A stretch of DNA of 64,000 nt from Pithys albifrons albifrons (lineage: Eukaryota > Chordata > Aves > Passeriformes > Thamnophilidae). Under the pieces are notes generated by a model. That model saw only the letters and a list, made by a program, of their open reading frames with translations. It was not told the origin of the DNA and ran no database searches. Below are positions 52,901-64,000 of the stretch, piece by piece. Position numbers and translations under genes: made by a program. Location: assembly GCF_047495875.1 (NCBI RefSeq), contig NC_092463.1, positions 33,483,724-33,547,723 of the forward strand, in the 5' to 3' direction. Position 1 is the stretch's first letter, and every line of letters begins with the position of its first letter.

Positions 52901-55900
52901 ATGTTTGTGCCAATTCACTGTCTCGTCATTTTATTTATTTACTAAGTAAAGGTTTCTTGAGTTCACATTGTCTGCATATTACTTTAGCCTCGGGTACAGG
53001 ATTTCTTGAGGTTTTGGGGTTTGTTTCTTTAAAATCACAGCTATAACAATCCAGACCCTGGAATTCAATAGGTCATGTTACCATATCTATCAATTACATA
53101 AAGAGACTAAACTAAAGAAAGTTGCAAGCCAAAATACCCTATTTATCACAGTATTTACTACTATTGAGCTATAATATAATAAACCACTATGAACTTTTTC
53201 ATCTAGCAGCTCCACATGCACAATATTATGCAAAAAACAAAGATACCTGGTGAACAAATTAGTAGGTTCTGTTCACTATCGTGCTACTGTTCTGAAATAC
53301 AGAAATTGTAGGAATAGAGTATTAGAGAACAAAAATGCAGTCTAAAGATTGTATCATGTCACGACTATATGACATAAGCACGTTTTGCTCAAATCATGGT
53401 TGATATAGAGAGGTATTGTAAAACTCAGAATGGTCAGACAAAAGTTTTACTACTTAGGGTCACACTACATCCTGAGCTGTTGTACACTTCTACACTTGAG
53501 GTCTTTGAAGTTGTGTTCAACTAACCAACTGAATTATACTTTTAGAATGTTTGGTAAGATTTCTGTTTTAAGAGGGCAATTTCTCAGCAAAGTTGCACTT
53601 CAATGAAACTGTTAAACAATAAAGCAGTGCTAGCCAGAGGATAATTTTACTTAATTTAGTCACTAGTATTGATATCATACAACAATAATTTTAGGCTCGG
53701 TGTCAGAGAAATGATGAATTATGATTTTTATTAAATATACAATACCAACCAAAGTGATTCAAACAGGATTGCATACTGGCTGGAATACTGTGTTAATCAG
53801 GAGTGCTTTTCTGGATCAGCTCTTGACACAGAATGATAAACATCCCAGTAAGCACAGAAAGACTATCTCAGTTTAAATACATGAATACTGCCAAACTGCC
53901 TCGTGGCATTACTCTTCCCACCACATGCAGCAGGTCAGAACATGAGCACACTTTTCAGTCTTCCCTGTACAAAGTCTGACCGTTTTCTCCAAGCTACAGA
54001 ACTAGATCATTCTCTCCCACTGAATCTATTACAGAAAGACCAACTTACAGCAAGCAATAGGAGCACTTGGGTTTTAATTTTTCAAACCACCAAGCAAGAT
54101 TTTTTGTGGCTCATCTGTCAACACAATTATTCCTGTGACATTTGGGGTGACAAATGTGGTGGATGAGAACTTACCGCAGTCTATTTCCACTGCTAGCACA
54201 TTCATTTGGCTACATCTAAAACACTGAAATCCAAAGGACTCCACCACTAATATTTTCTTCTGTTTTGAAAGAGTAACCTCTTACTTAATTGGCTGTTAAT
54301 TAAAGGTTCAAGAATAGCAACACTGCAGACTGAAGTCCTCTCTAGAGGCAGCATAGCAAACCACAGCTAAGGTTTCCCCATGGCATCTTCTTGCATTTAT
54401 CATTTCTAAGAAGACAACTGTTGCCTCTGGGGTAAGAGCAGAGTTCACAAATGTTTGGTTATCCCCTTCTGATTCTTCCTTCTGTTTTACTGAAGTGAAA
54501 AACAACAATTACTTCCAGCTGAGAATGGACTGAGAGCTAGGCATGTCAGTTTATTAGCTCAGGTTTAGGAAAAAAACACAAAAGCTTTAGGATGGTCAGA
54601 CTGCAATAAGACAGGGTTTAACTAATTTGGAAAACACAAAACTGAAGGAAAAGGAAATACAGCTGCTACTTGCAAGCAGTCAAATCATTACTGTTGTCTT
54701 TATTCTTGCCAATTTCTCAGTCACTAATCATTTCTGATCCAGTACAACAGCTGCAAAACTGTATATAAATGCATTAATGCTCTAGGGAGATATCCTGTTT
54801 GGGAGAACACTAACTTAAATAATCATTTTACGTTTTCTTTTTGCTATCTCACTACTGATGATTTACAGATTTCACAGGAAGTCTTCTATCAGCCAAGGCA
54901 TGACTGCACAACCAAAGAATCTCCATATTTCAGGGAAACATGTAGGCCAATTGTTTGTTGGAAAATGTACAGATATAATCTAGTAATGCTCAAAGATTTA
55001 ATGATGGGTTGTTGGTTGGTTGGGGTTTTTTTTGAGTGTGTGTGATACGTTTTTACTGATGCTCTGCTTCCACCGGAACTATGGCCTTATATGTAGAAAC
55101 ACAGCCTGTAAGTTCCTGTGACGCACAACACATTACCATACATGCTTTCCCTTTAACTCATCAAGTTTTTCAGGCTGCTATCCACTCTCTGATGAAAGGA
55201 ATGTCACCATTTGTACTATACTAATTCATTCCAGTGCTCAAGACGTCACCAGATTTTTCACCTACATAGGCCAACACTTCACTGTGTACTCCAGGGCAAA
55301 TATTACCCTTGATTTGGGCCAGGAGAAAGACTTTTTCAAATTTTCTTTTTTTTTCTTTTTTGGAGTTTTTGTGGTTTTTTTCAATGTCTTCACTACATTT
55401 TTAAATATGCTGTCCCAGGCTATATGTGACACAAGGATTCCTCTTGACTATGCTACACTTAAGATTCTGCAAGGAAGCTCAGTATCCTTCTATCAGGAGA
55501 AACAAATTACTTCAGAAGGGAACAAATTGCAAAAACTCTCAATAAAATGAAGAGCTTGAAATTTGTAACCAAGAGTCTTTAATGTACATATAATTTGCAC
55601 TCCTAGCTCATTGTAATTTTAAATGCAGTATTTCATCATATTCTACTTGGATAAATATTAAGAAGTACATTCTAATAATATATTGCAGTGGTTTCCCCTT
55701 TCACTGCAATGCAGAAACTACACAACTGGTATCTACTTCAAAAGACAAAGACATTAAATAAGTAATCTATACAACTTTATCACAGTAGGCATATCAAGGC
55801 GTTCAACACAACAGAAGTGAGAACAGTAATGAGAAGTTACGGACTTAAAACTGCACTGGAATTTTGCTATGTTAATTAAAAACATACTGGAAATCTAAAC

Positions 55901-58900
55901 CAATAAAAGACACATTCACATATGAGAAACAAGATATGACAAATTCCACTAGTGAATTAGACAACAGAACACACATGTGTAAAACTGATTTCACCACTGG
56001 TTGTTCACAGCATAAGCCTCTTAAATCATTACCAAAGTATACTCCTTCCCATTTATTTCTTCTCCAGGCAGGATTCTTACCAATTCTCCTTGTCTCCTAA
56101 TTGTCTGTTCTCCTTCCCAGACTAGCATGTCCATGTCAAGACTACAGGTTTTATTTATTTAGTGCAGGGTACTGGTATTTCTTGAACTAAGAGGTCAAAC
56201 AAACAATCTTTCATTATTCAACTCTTTGACTAGTGTACTTTCTTAAATCACTGTTCTGTAACCTGATTTTCTATTCATTGCTATGACTTCTACTGATTAC
56301 TTTATTCCACATTAACAAGAGAAAACAAAAGAACAGGTAAAATAATGTGTTTGTTATTCTAAAAAGAGTGAAGTATTGCAGCCTCTCAAGTGCTGAGAAT
56401 GAACTGTGAAAACATAATGCCCAATAATTACTTCTGCACATCTTCACAGCTTCATTAAACAGATTAGAGGAGGACAGTCCCTCTGATTACAAATGGGGGA
56501 AAGAAGGAAGAAAATACAACTTCGGGTTTTTTCCTGATAGTGAGGGAGGCCCTAGTCAATGCAATAAACTAATCTCTCTATCTATCTGATCCTCAGTCAT
56601 TTGTCAGATGCAATGAAAGAAAAGAAATTCAAAGTATCAAAATATATACTGTTTTACTGCACATGTGATTTTTTTGTTAAGTAATTATTATTAATAATAA
56701 TAGTTATCATAATTCTTTCTATTCTCAGTACCTCTCTTCCTAACTGCATTTCAAAGATGAAAGAATCCCAGGGTGAAGGCTAGTTCAGCTTACCCTGTAA
56801 CTTCACATAGAGAGAAAACAGCTGTTGCAGATTTAACCTAATAATACCATCACTATTTCACAGAGTTCTGGCTTCATTATTTAGAAGGATAGTATTAGTT
56901 TATTTGTTTTAAAAACCTATTACGAGAGTAGAAGAATAAGGAGAAGCAGTTAATAAGGCCTAAATTTTGTTTACTGAAGCTTCTGTAGTTAAATCATATA
57001 AAATTTCACTCTCCAATTTAAACAGATATGAATACCATAATGTGAAAAAACCATGACTATAAATGAACTCAGAAACAAAAGCTAACAATTAAGCTGTGGA
57101 GTGGAGAAATGTGTAAGACTTTAAAATTAATTCTTGATTGCATTTTTGCTCATCTCTAAGTCTGTCTGAACATTATGACTCTCATTGATAATAACATTGT
57201 GAACAACATTACATAATCTCTACATTACAGCATTAAAATTACTTTAGAGCAAATGCTGTATATTCAAGATAAGTGTTAAGAGTTTTGTTCAGTAGTAATG
57301 AGTGCAGAATTACAACAGCAAAGCATCCACACTATTTGGACTCTCACTACTACCTTTAGATTCAAGTGGTAGCAAACCAAAGCCAAGACCTTCTTTGTCT
57401 TCAAATCTAAGATCTACCTCTCTGGCTGACTTGATACAGGTAGATTTTGTAACTTTTAAGTGGGCCACAGGAAAGCCAATAATAAAAAGTCAATCATTCA
57501 CAATGTTTTTAATTGGTTTTTCTTGCTGTTTGCATAACAATCCAAGATCAAAGCTTTTCATTTTTTCTCCAATTAAACCACTCTTAAAATAAAGGAAATA
57601 TCAATCACATTATGAAAATTTTTCAGAGTTCATTTTTTAAAGAAATCCTTTCTTGGACTTGCATTTTGGCTTCAAACTATTTCATTTGTAAAAGGTCAGG
57701 CATATATCTGCAAATAACACTCAGCCACTGAAGACTGGCAGGTTCTATCTAGACCTCTACCTAATTTTGTATTTTGACTTAAAGAGCTGCTAAAAAAAAA
57801 GGCAATTTGCACTAGAGAGAATTTCAGCTTGATATTTCAGGCTTTCTGCCACTATTGGATGTTTTGAAGATTCTCCTCCACAGTTGGAGTTCATTAGAGA
57901 GTTTTATCAGATTACATCTTGCAACCTCAGAAACAAGTGGAGTTTGTCCTCAAGTTCCTATGGCTTTGTCTTCTTTCCCTGTATCTACAATGAGAGACAT
58001 AAACATAAGTCCACTAAGGGAAAAACTATCATTGAAAGTATATGAGAGGGTACCTTTTTCTACATGTTTCTAACCAGGAAAGAAAGAACTAGGAGGGAGA
58101 GAAAATCATACAACATCACATAACATAATCTAGAGAAGCCATGCAACTTCCAGAAGACATAAGAAAGAGCATTACCGGAAAGGATTTTTTAGAAGCAATA
58201 CCATTTATTATGCCTTTCCTTCTAAGTTCCTCAGGCTGGATACCAAGGGGACCATTTGAGATGGCAGCCTGTGGTTGAGAGCATGGAATCTAAGTTGCTG
58301 CAGCATTGCGCAGATACACTAAAGCTGCCAGAATCTGATGTTGGAAAGAGGAGGAAAGCTGGCAGTAACAAAGCTGAAAGCAAAACACCATTTCAATAAA
58401 GCACTGGTTAGAGAGAAAAAAACCTGTGGGGCTGCTTTAGGCATGTGGCAGGTTACTTAGTATACATATCCCAAATCTTTCTGCCGTTTAGCATTCCTAG
58501 GGCATGCTTTTTGATGCCTGAAAGATACTAACTTTTGTTCATGCACCTTGTCTCGATGGCATTCAGTGATTCTCACTGCACTCTTTTTTATTTAGTGAAT
58601 TGTACTTTCCAGGGTTGAAGTGAGAAGAGGACCTTCAAAAAAACCTGTGAAGTGTCTATTTCCTCCATGGAGCATACAGGTACCTGAATGATGAGAACTC
58701 TGGAGGAAGTAAATTGGCATAGTTCAAACTCCCACAAAATGCTTTGGGCAGAAGATGATTACTTTCTGGTTAGCACATCACATTCCAGTCTAGTTATGAA
58801 CAGAAATAGGATAACTGCAAAGCTTCTCGGGTTATGCAATAGCATAAGGACACCTCTCTTTTGCATGCACTTACACACTCTTTCCCCAAAAAGACTAAAA

Positions 58901-59529
58901 TTATCTTTTCCATCTTAAAGAGGAATAATTTCCACTAAAAAAAAAAAAAAAATAAAAAAGGCAGCTGTAAACCCATTCTTTTCAGAATCATTCTGGCAAA
59001 ACCTTATCTAGCACATGATTCCACTTGTGCCCAAAAATCCAAACTATCTTTAAGGTTTTGTTAACAGCATGTTGCTATGAGTGCAGGTAACCAAATCATT
59101 ACTGTCTGTCTGAATCTGTAGCAAGCCTGAAACAACTCCCTGCAGGACATTTGTAACTTTATGACCCAAACATTACAAGATAATTCTAAAAATGAAGCAA
59201 CTGAGCAGTTTAACACATAAAAGCATCTTTTCTCCTCTCATGAAACTGACATAAACCCCTCTAAGGTACTTGAAGTGGGTGTTTCATGCAAACAATGTCT
59301 GCTTCTACTTCTGAATAGCAAAAGATATGAATTTACTAACGATGAGTAATGTCTCACCCATTATTTGTTGTCTTCATTGATAAAATAACAGAATTTGTGG
59401 ATGAGGAAAAGCAGGGGATATAAGTTACCTCAACTTTAGCATACCTTTCAAGCACTCTTTCTCACAATATTCTTGTGCCCAAGTAGGGGCATGACTGTCT
59501 GAGTAAGTGGGTGGCTTAGATGGGTGAAC
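49908..59529. other. Long non-coding stretch
   Basis: About 9.6 kb without a recognisable gene, RNA or dispersed repeat. There are AT-dinucleotide-rich spots (for example 52745-52762) and T-rich runs near 55350. Open frames are at most 96 codons and show no domain signatures. Confidence 0.5.
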
Positions 59530-60166
59530 AGCAGCCATCTGTCCTGGGATCATCCTGTTTAATATCCTCATCAACAGTGTGAAGGACATGATGGAATGAA
59601 GAAGGTTAGGTGAGTTTGCAGATGGCATCAAACTGATAGAAATCAGTTAACACACTTGAGGGCAGAGCTGCCACATGCAGAGCGCTCAGCAGGCTGGAGG
59701 GAAGGACTGACAGAAACGTCTTAAAATTCAGTCAGAACAACTGGAAAGATCTGCAGCTGGGAAGGAAAAGACTCTTGCACCGTTGGAGGTAGGAACTGAC
59801 TGGGAACCAGTGCTGCTGAAAAGGACACAATGAACAGGGTGGGGAGCCAAGCAGCTCATGAGCCAGCAGTGACTTCTGACGGCAGCAAAGGCCAAAAGCA
59901 TCCTGGGCTGTATTCACGGGAGCAGAGCTAAAACAGCAAGGGAAGCAGTCACCCTCTCTCTACTCAGAGCATATCTAGACCCTGCACCCAGTTATGGGCC
60001 CCTCGGTATGTGAAAGGCACTGATAAAGTGCACGAATTTCAGCAGAGAGCCACCAAGATAGTTGGGGGCTGGAGCACTTGCCCAGTGAGGAAAGGCTGGG
60101 GGAACCATCCCTGTTCAGCCTGCTCAATAGATAGCTTTTGGAAGACCAAACAGTAGCATGCCAGGG
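59530..60166 (+). mobile_element. CR1 LINE fragment (late ORF2)
   Basis: The sequence begins near the region equivalent to RT motif B/C ('ctgggatcatcctgtttaatatcctcatc', then a diverged gap where motif C should lie near 59610). It continues through the post-RT region, with 'gaactgactgggaaccag' and 'agcatcctgggctgtattc' near 59900. The next block is GWSTCPVRKGWG-like, near 60065, close to the wording of the copy at 43787. Many frame breaks make it dead. It stops abruptly at about 60166 before the 3' UTR, see the related piece at 61683. Confidence 0.87.
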
Positions 60167-61345
60167 GAAAGAAAACATACAAACACATTTAGAATAAAAG
60201 TGAGAACTGTCATCTCTCTCTAGGGGCAGCAGTGTTTCTCTGCTGTACAGCAGCTATTCTAGTCTCTGCTCCATGACTGAGAGAGACTATCTAGGACAGA
60301 AAATGATATCAGAGCATCCTGGAAATACAGCTCAACTTGGTCATGCTCTGTGCACTTATCTCCTGTGAAATCAATCTGATAAAAGAATCATGATTAAGAC
60401 TTCAAAACAAAAAAATCATCAGCTATTAGGACTCATATTGTTCCTACATAGAGCCACCAACATTCTTTGTGTTCCAAGTTACCCACTCCTAACACTGTGC
60501 TATACACCTGTGGATTCACAGCCAAACACAAGTACAGACAACATTAGGGTCCAAAGTTTATTACCAGAATGTTACCTTTTTCTCCTAAAGTAGTTTGCTG
60601 TTCCTGCCCCTCCCAAAGTCCAAGTTCAAACCAGGACTGGGACTTCTTCCCCATGCCCTTATCAGAAAAGCAGACAGCAGTTGTTTTCAGCTCTGCCAAA
60701 CCCCTAGCAGGGTATGTGGCAGAGCTAGAACCAGCTGTACCTGCAAGCAGTAACAGGTCAGACAGCCGCTCCCTGATTACTACAGTTATGAGACACGTAG
60801 CATGCAGTGACCGTAGCCCAGCTCCAGCACAGTACCAGACATAAAAGTTCCATGACTTTCCCCATCAGTTCAATTATTTGAGCTGACTGCAACTGCTTGG
60901 ATTCCTCTACTTTTACACAAAAGTCTACCTCCCTCATGCCATGAAAGCCACATAACAAACTTCACTTTTTCACGACCAGGAAACACAAGGGATAAACAAA
61001 GCTACTGCAAAGGCTCAGGGAAAGCTTCACTGCACCTTTTTCACTGACCGTGTGCTGTGGCATAGAGCCTCAGAAGACACAGATGTTTTTACAAACTTCC
61101 AAGTGTGGCTAAGCTTCCTCTTTTTCCCAGAAGCAAGGTCCCACTTCAGCTTACAAAGAAAGGCTCTCCTGAACACTAAATCTCCTCCCTGCCAGAAGGA
61201 GCAATACCTCATCTTTCAAAGCACTACAGCACCTCCTCCCATCAGACTCAGCTGTCTCTTACCCCCAGCAATCACAGTAGCCACCTGAGGACAGTCAAGG
61301 CTCATCACTTAGCCCTCCCATTGCCAATCACTGAACACACAGCAC
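60167..61345. other. Unassigned sequence between two CR1 pieces
   Basis: I recognise no gene. About 60560-61290 is richer in GC than most of the window. The segment may be part of a later insertion into a CR1 element or simply flanking DNA. Confidence 0.35.
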
Positions 61346-61650
61346 CTGTGTAATAGCCAGGGTGGCAGTTTGGGCTTTAGTTTTAGCTAGACTTCAGTTT
61401 AGCAGGCCCAGAGAGTGTGACATGGATTGAAGGGGACAAGCATCACCTGACTTAAGCAACCAAGGAGATATTTCATATCATTTTGATGTCAAATCAAGTA
61501 TAAAAACAGGTGTAGGAGGGACTTTAGCATTCAGTATAGCACTCCTGTTCTTGGGCCAGTGTGTATCTTTAACACTTAGGATAGAGCTTTGCCACCTACA
61601 TTGTTTATTTAGTTTGTTATCCTGCTGTTACTTTGTGCACTACAGTGCAA
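61346..61650 (+). repeat. Probable ERVL-like LTR fragment
   Basis: A TATAAAAA box lies at about 61499-61506. Upstream is a 'ttcatatcattttgatgtca' block and downstream a T-rich 'attgtttatttagtttgttatcctg' block. That order resembles the promoter region of avian ERVL-type LTRs as I remember them. Boundaries, inverted ends and a target duplication are not clear, so this may be a truncated solo LTR. The likeness is from memory and not from an alignment. Confidence 0.45.
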
Positions 61651-61682
61651 TGAGCTTTTCTCACCACGTTATATGCAATTCT

Positions 61683-61942
61683 GAGGGCATGGCCTGAAGT
61701 TGTGTCTGTGAAGGTTTGGGTTGGATATTAGAAAGGGGTTCTTTACCCAGAGAGTGGTTGCATGCTGGAACCTGTTCTCTAGGGAAGTGGTCATAACACC
61801 AAGCCTGATAGAGCTGAAGAAGTGTTTGGATGATACTCTCAGACACAGGGTGTGACTCTTGCGGATGGTCCTTTGCAGGGCCAGGAGTTTGACTGGGTGA
61901 TCCTTGTGGGTCCCTTCTAACTCAGGAATTATGTGAATCTAA
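61683..61942 (+). mobile_element. CR1 LINE 3' end
   Basis: Starts with 'gggcatggcctgaagttgtg' and continues with 'ggttggatattagaaagg', the last ORF2 block, then the 3' UTR. It ends 'gggtcccttctaactcagg', 'aattatgtgaat' at about 61942, the CR1 terminus. It has the same orientation as the 59530-60166 piece and supplies the 3' part which that piece lacks. Confidence 0.9.
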
Positions 61943-62844
61943 GCTGTGATTTTGCAACAGCATACTACAAGCTTAAGCAAGGGCATTGAGAAGTAAATAC
62001 CTACTACAGATCTAACCTGTTTCTGTATTAAGTTCTGCCCATGCACATCATATATCAGTAAGCTTCCTGTAACGAACCAGGGGACTCCGAAACACACTTT
62101 TATGTTGGAATGGCCTCTCAGAATTAGATCCTAGTGATCAGACATTTGAAAATGGGGGAGGGGTCTTCAGCTAGTGTCCATCCCACTCATGGCCCCACCG
62201 AGCTTTATAGAAAGCCTCCAAGTCCCCAAGAAACAATTTAAAAAGCTGTTAGGACTACCAAGACAAGATTCAAGTTCAGCACGCTGACAAAAACAGCTTT
62301 AGAAAAGAAAGGTGTGGCAGACCAATGTTGCTGGGGCTCCATCTATTTAATTGCATTTTTTTTTCCATTTGATCTACTTTTTCCCCCTTTTTTACCTACC
62401 TTTTAATTCCCTTCTCTCTGTTTTTCAGTCTTCCTTTTTATTTCTTTCCCCATTCTCTTGTTCACTGTTTTCTCATAGCCTTCTCTTTTGTAACAGCTGC
62501 ATGCCAGTGAAAAGTGACACTAGATGGGAATCCTGGATGACAGTGGCATCTTTGATCCTTCTGTTGCTAATTCATTGTAATGCACAGAAAGAAAAAACCC
62601 CACTGCTGTTCTTGTCTGACTTGGAAGAAACACTAGTTCTTAACAATCTCAATAGACCTAGTCATTCTTTGTGCTTATTACCATGGGGTTTTTTTACAAA
62701 TTTATACAGTTCAGATGAAGAGTTTGGTCCTGCCTCTTATTAACAGACATAAGATCAGAGATTTTCTTCCATTTGTACTTCCTCATGAAGTATATTTCCA
62801 AACACCTTCTTGCACCTTAGCCCAGATATTCAGCATTCTTTCCT
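61943..62844. other. Non-coding, with a pyrimidine-rich tract
   Basis: About 62350-62500 is strongly C/T-rich on the plus strand, which produces an apparent 130-codon frame full of Phe, Leu and Ser. I see no gene. Confidence 0.5.
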
Positions 62845-62953
62845 GAGGGAGGGAGGGAGGGAGGGAGGGAGGGAAGAAGGAAGGAAGGGACGAAGGAAGG
62901 AAGGGAGGAAGGAAGGAAGGGAGGGAGGAAGGGAGGAAGGAAGGAAAGGAAAG
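62845..62953. repeat. GGGA/GGAA microsatellite
   Basis: A 109-bp purine-only tract (apart from one C at 62891) grades from GAGGGAGG units into AAGGAAGG units. The compound structure suggests slippage from a tetranucleotide core. Long polypurine tracts like this can form triplex (H-DNA) structures and are usually polymorphic. Confidence 0.97.
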
Positions 62954-63959
62954 ACCCCCAGTTCTTTTATTCAACTCTGTAGACACCACTATTTTTATGT
63001 AACTGAAATGGTTTTTTGGAATTCAAAGGCTTGACATTCCTAGACATGTAATGATGCAATATCACAGATAATTCAGTTTCAGTCTTGCTCTCAAAGTTTT
63101 CAGGACAGTCTGGCAGCTGTGCCTGCTATGAGCTGACATGAACAAACTTAAGAGAAAGCTCTGTCATTCCATATTTGTCTTCACTTTTCTTTGGTCAGCA
63201 GGGGAAGGGCAAGACATAATCTCAAGGTGCTGAAGCTCCACTACCATTATTTACAGCTTAGCCAGGCAAATCTCAACTCACGTGGTTAATAGTTTTAAAC
63301 AGCTCCTAAACAATCCACCAGCTATGGGTGCCACATAAACAGGTGAGCACTCAGCTGAAGTCTCTTTTTAATACTGGATGCAGTCTGTGTTCAAGAGCTG
63401 AAACAGTTCACAAATTCAAAAAAATCAGCCTGTTCATAGCCAGCTGGTAAGCAGGAAACATGGCTAAAATCACTACATGAACAACCTATGTTAGGCCTTC
63501 CCCTGCACAGGATGAAATCACAGTCAGCAGAGCAGGAGCCCTCCCTTCTACACTCCTTGTGGTTCTGGTTGAATTTGACTGCTGGAGTTAATTTAAGCTC
63601 TTAGCAATATCAAGTCACCTATTACATTTGTGCAAAGATATTGGTTAGCACTGATTCATCTCAGTTAATGGAAATAGGGTAGGAAGTTGTAGAAGGCAAA
63701 TTAAGACTGTTTGGCAAGATTTGTCCCTTGTGCCCTTGATACTTTCTTTTTTGCCAACACAGGTGTCTCAGTGGAGCACAAGCATACATGTAGGGAAGGG
63801 CTATGTGTTACACTCCAGTAAGAATGCCATCCACACTGGCATAACTGCTTAAATTTCACAGTTAAGATTTTTTTTTTCTTTTTCTCAAGCATCAGTCAAT
63901 TCATATAAATAAGCTAAACAAGATTTGCAAATATCTGGTGCTATATGGTTAGTCCTAAG
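62954..63959. other. Non-coding sequence
   Basis: No gene or identifiable repeat seen between the microsatellite and the CR1 piece at the window end. Confidence 0.5.
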
Positions 63960-64000
63960 ATCCAAGCCTGACAGAATTCAAGAGGCATTTGGATGATGCT
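63960..64000 (+). mobile_element. CR1 LINE 3' fragment, cut by window end
   Basis: The last 41 bases read 'aagcctgacagaattcaaga' followed by 'ggcatttggatgatgct', which is the CR1 ORF2 C-terminal block (EFKRHLDDA-like). The element must continue beyond the window. Confidence 0.8.

Noticed and set aside
58937..58952. A16 run (also A-runs at 15603, 18618, 36240, 40342) as possible retropseudogene tails
   Set aside because: No poly(A) signal at the right distance, no gene-like sequence upstream and no flanking duplications seen. Treated as simple repeats.
62351..62743. 130-codon frame rich in Phe, Leu and Ser with hydrophobic stretches
   Set aside because: The hydrophobicity comes from a C/T-rich DNA tract, not a membrane protein.
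62783..63034. Frames of repeated Leu-Pro-Ser or Gly-Arg-Glu units
   Set aside because: These are translations of the GGGA/GGAA microsatellite.

Overview
This window looks like vertebrate, most likely avian, nuclear DNA from a gene-poor, AT-rich region. The main evidence is eight fragments of CR1 LINEs, including the CR1 3' end that finishes in ATTCTGTGAT-like sequence. There is also a gammaretrovirus-like endogenous retrovirus and a probable ERVL-type LTR. Other sauropsids such as crocodilians and turtles carry CR1 too, so 'bird' is an inference. I recognise no host protein-coding exon, tRNA, rRNA or CRISPR array. Open frames outside the mobile elements are short, lack recognisable domains, and often overlap equally long frames on the other strand.

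Layout: 1-29 kb is unique, AT-rich, non-coding sequence. It contains a 79-bp tandem duplication (704-869), small palindromes, a GC-richer patch near 8.7-8.95 kb and a larger one at 21.45-22.16 kb. A decayed CR1 with readable reverse-transcriptase motifs lies at 29.07-30.27 kb, and a second CR1 3' piece at 32.5-32.99 kb. From 33 to 43.8 kb I again see only unique sequence, including a perfect 13-bp hairpin at 42500-42530.

The cluster from 43.8 to 49.9 kb is the most structured part. It has a CR1 piece (43.79-44.25 kb), two CR1 elements lying tail to tail (45.58-46.35 kb plus strand, 46.38-46.88 kb minus strand), and a compact, internally deleted provirus at 48013-49907. The provirus has a 576-bp 5' LTR with 7-bp inverted ends, TATA box, poly(A) signal, primer-binding site, splice donor and a gag matrix-like frame. 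It ends in only the last ~76 bp of a 3' LTR, and a 4-bp target duplication (CTGA) brackets it.

From 49.9 to 59.5 kb nothing is recognisable. The last 4.5 kb holds CR1 pieces at 59.53-60.17, 61.68-61.94 and 63.96-64.0 kb (cut by the window end), a probable ERVL-like LTR around 61.35-61.65 kb, a pyrimidine-rich tract and a GGGA/GGAA microsatellite (62845-62953).

I did not find a convincing new biological system. The observations most worth checking are the deleted provirus and the tail-to-tail CR1 pair.
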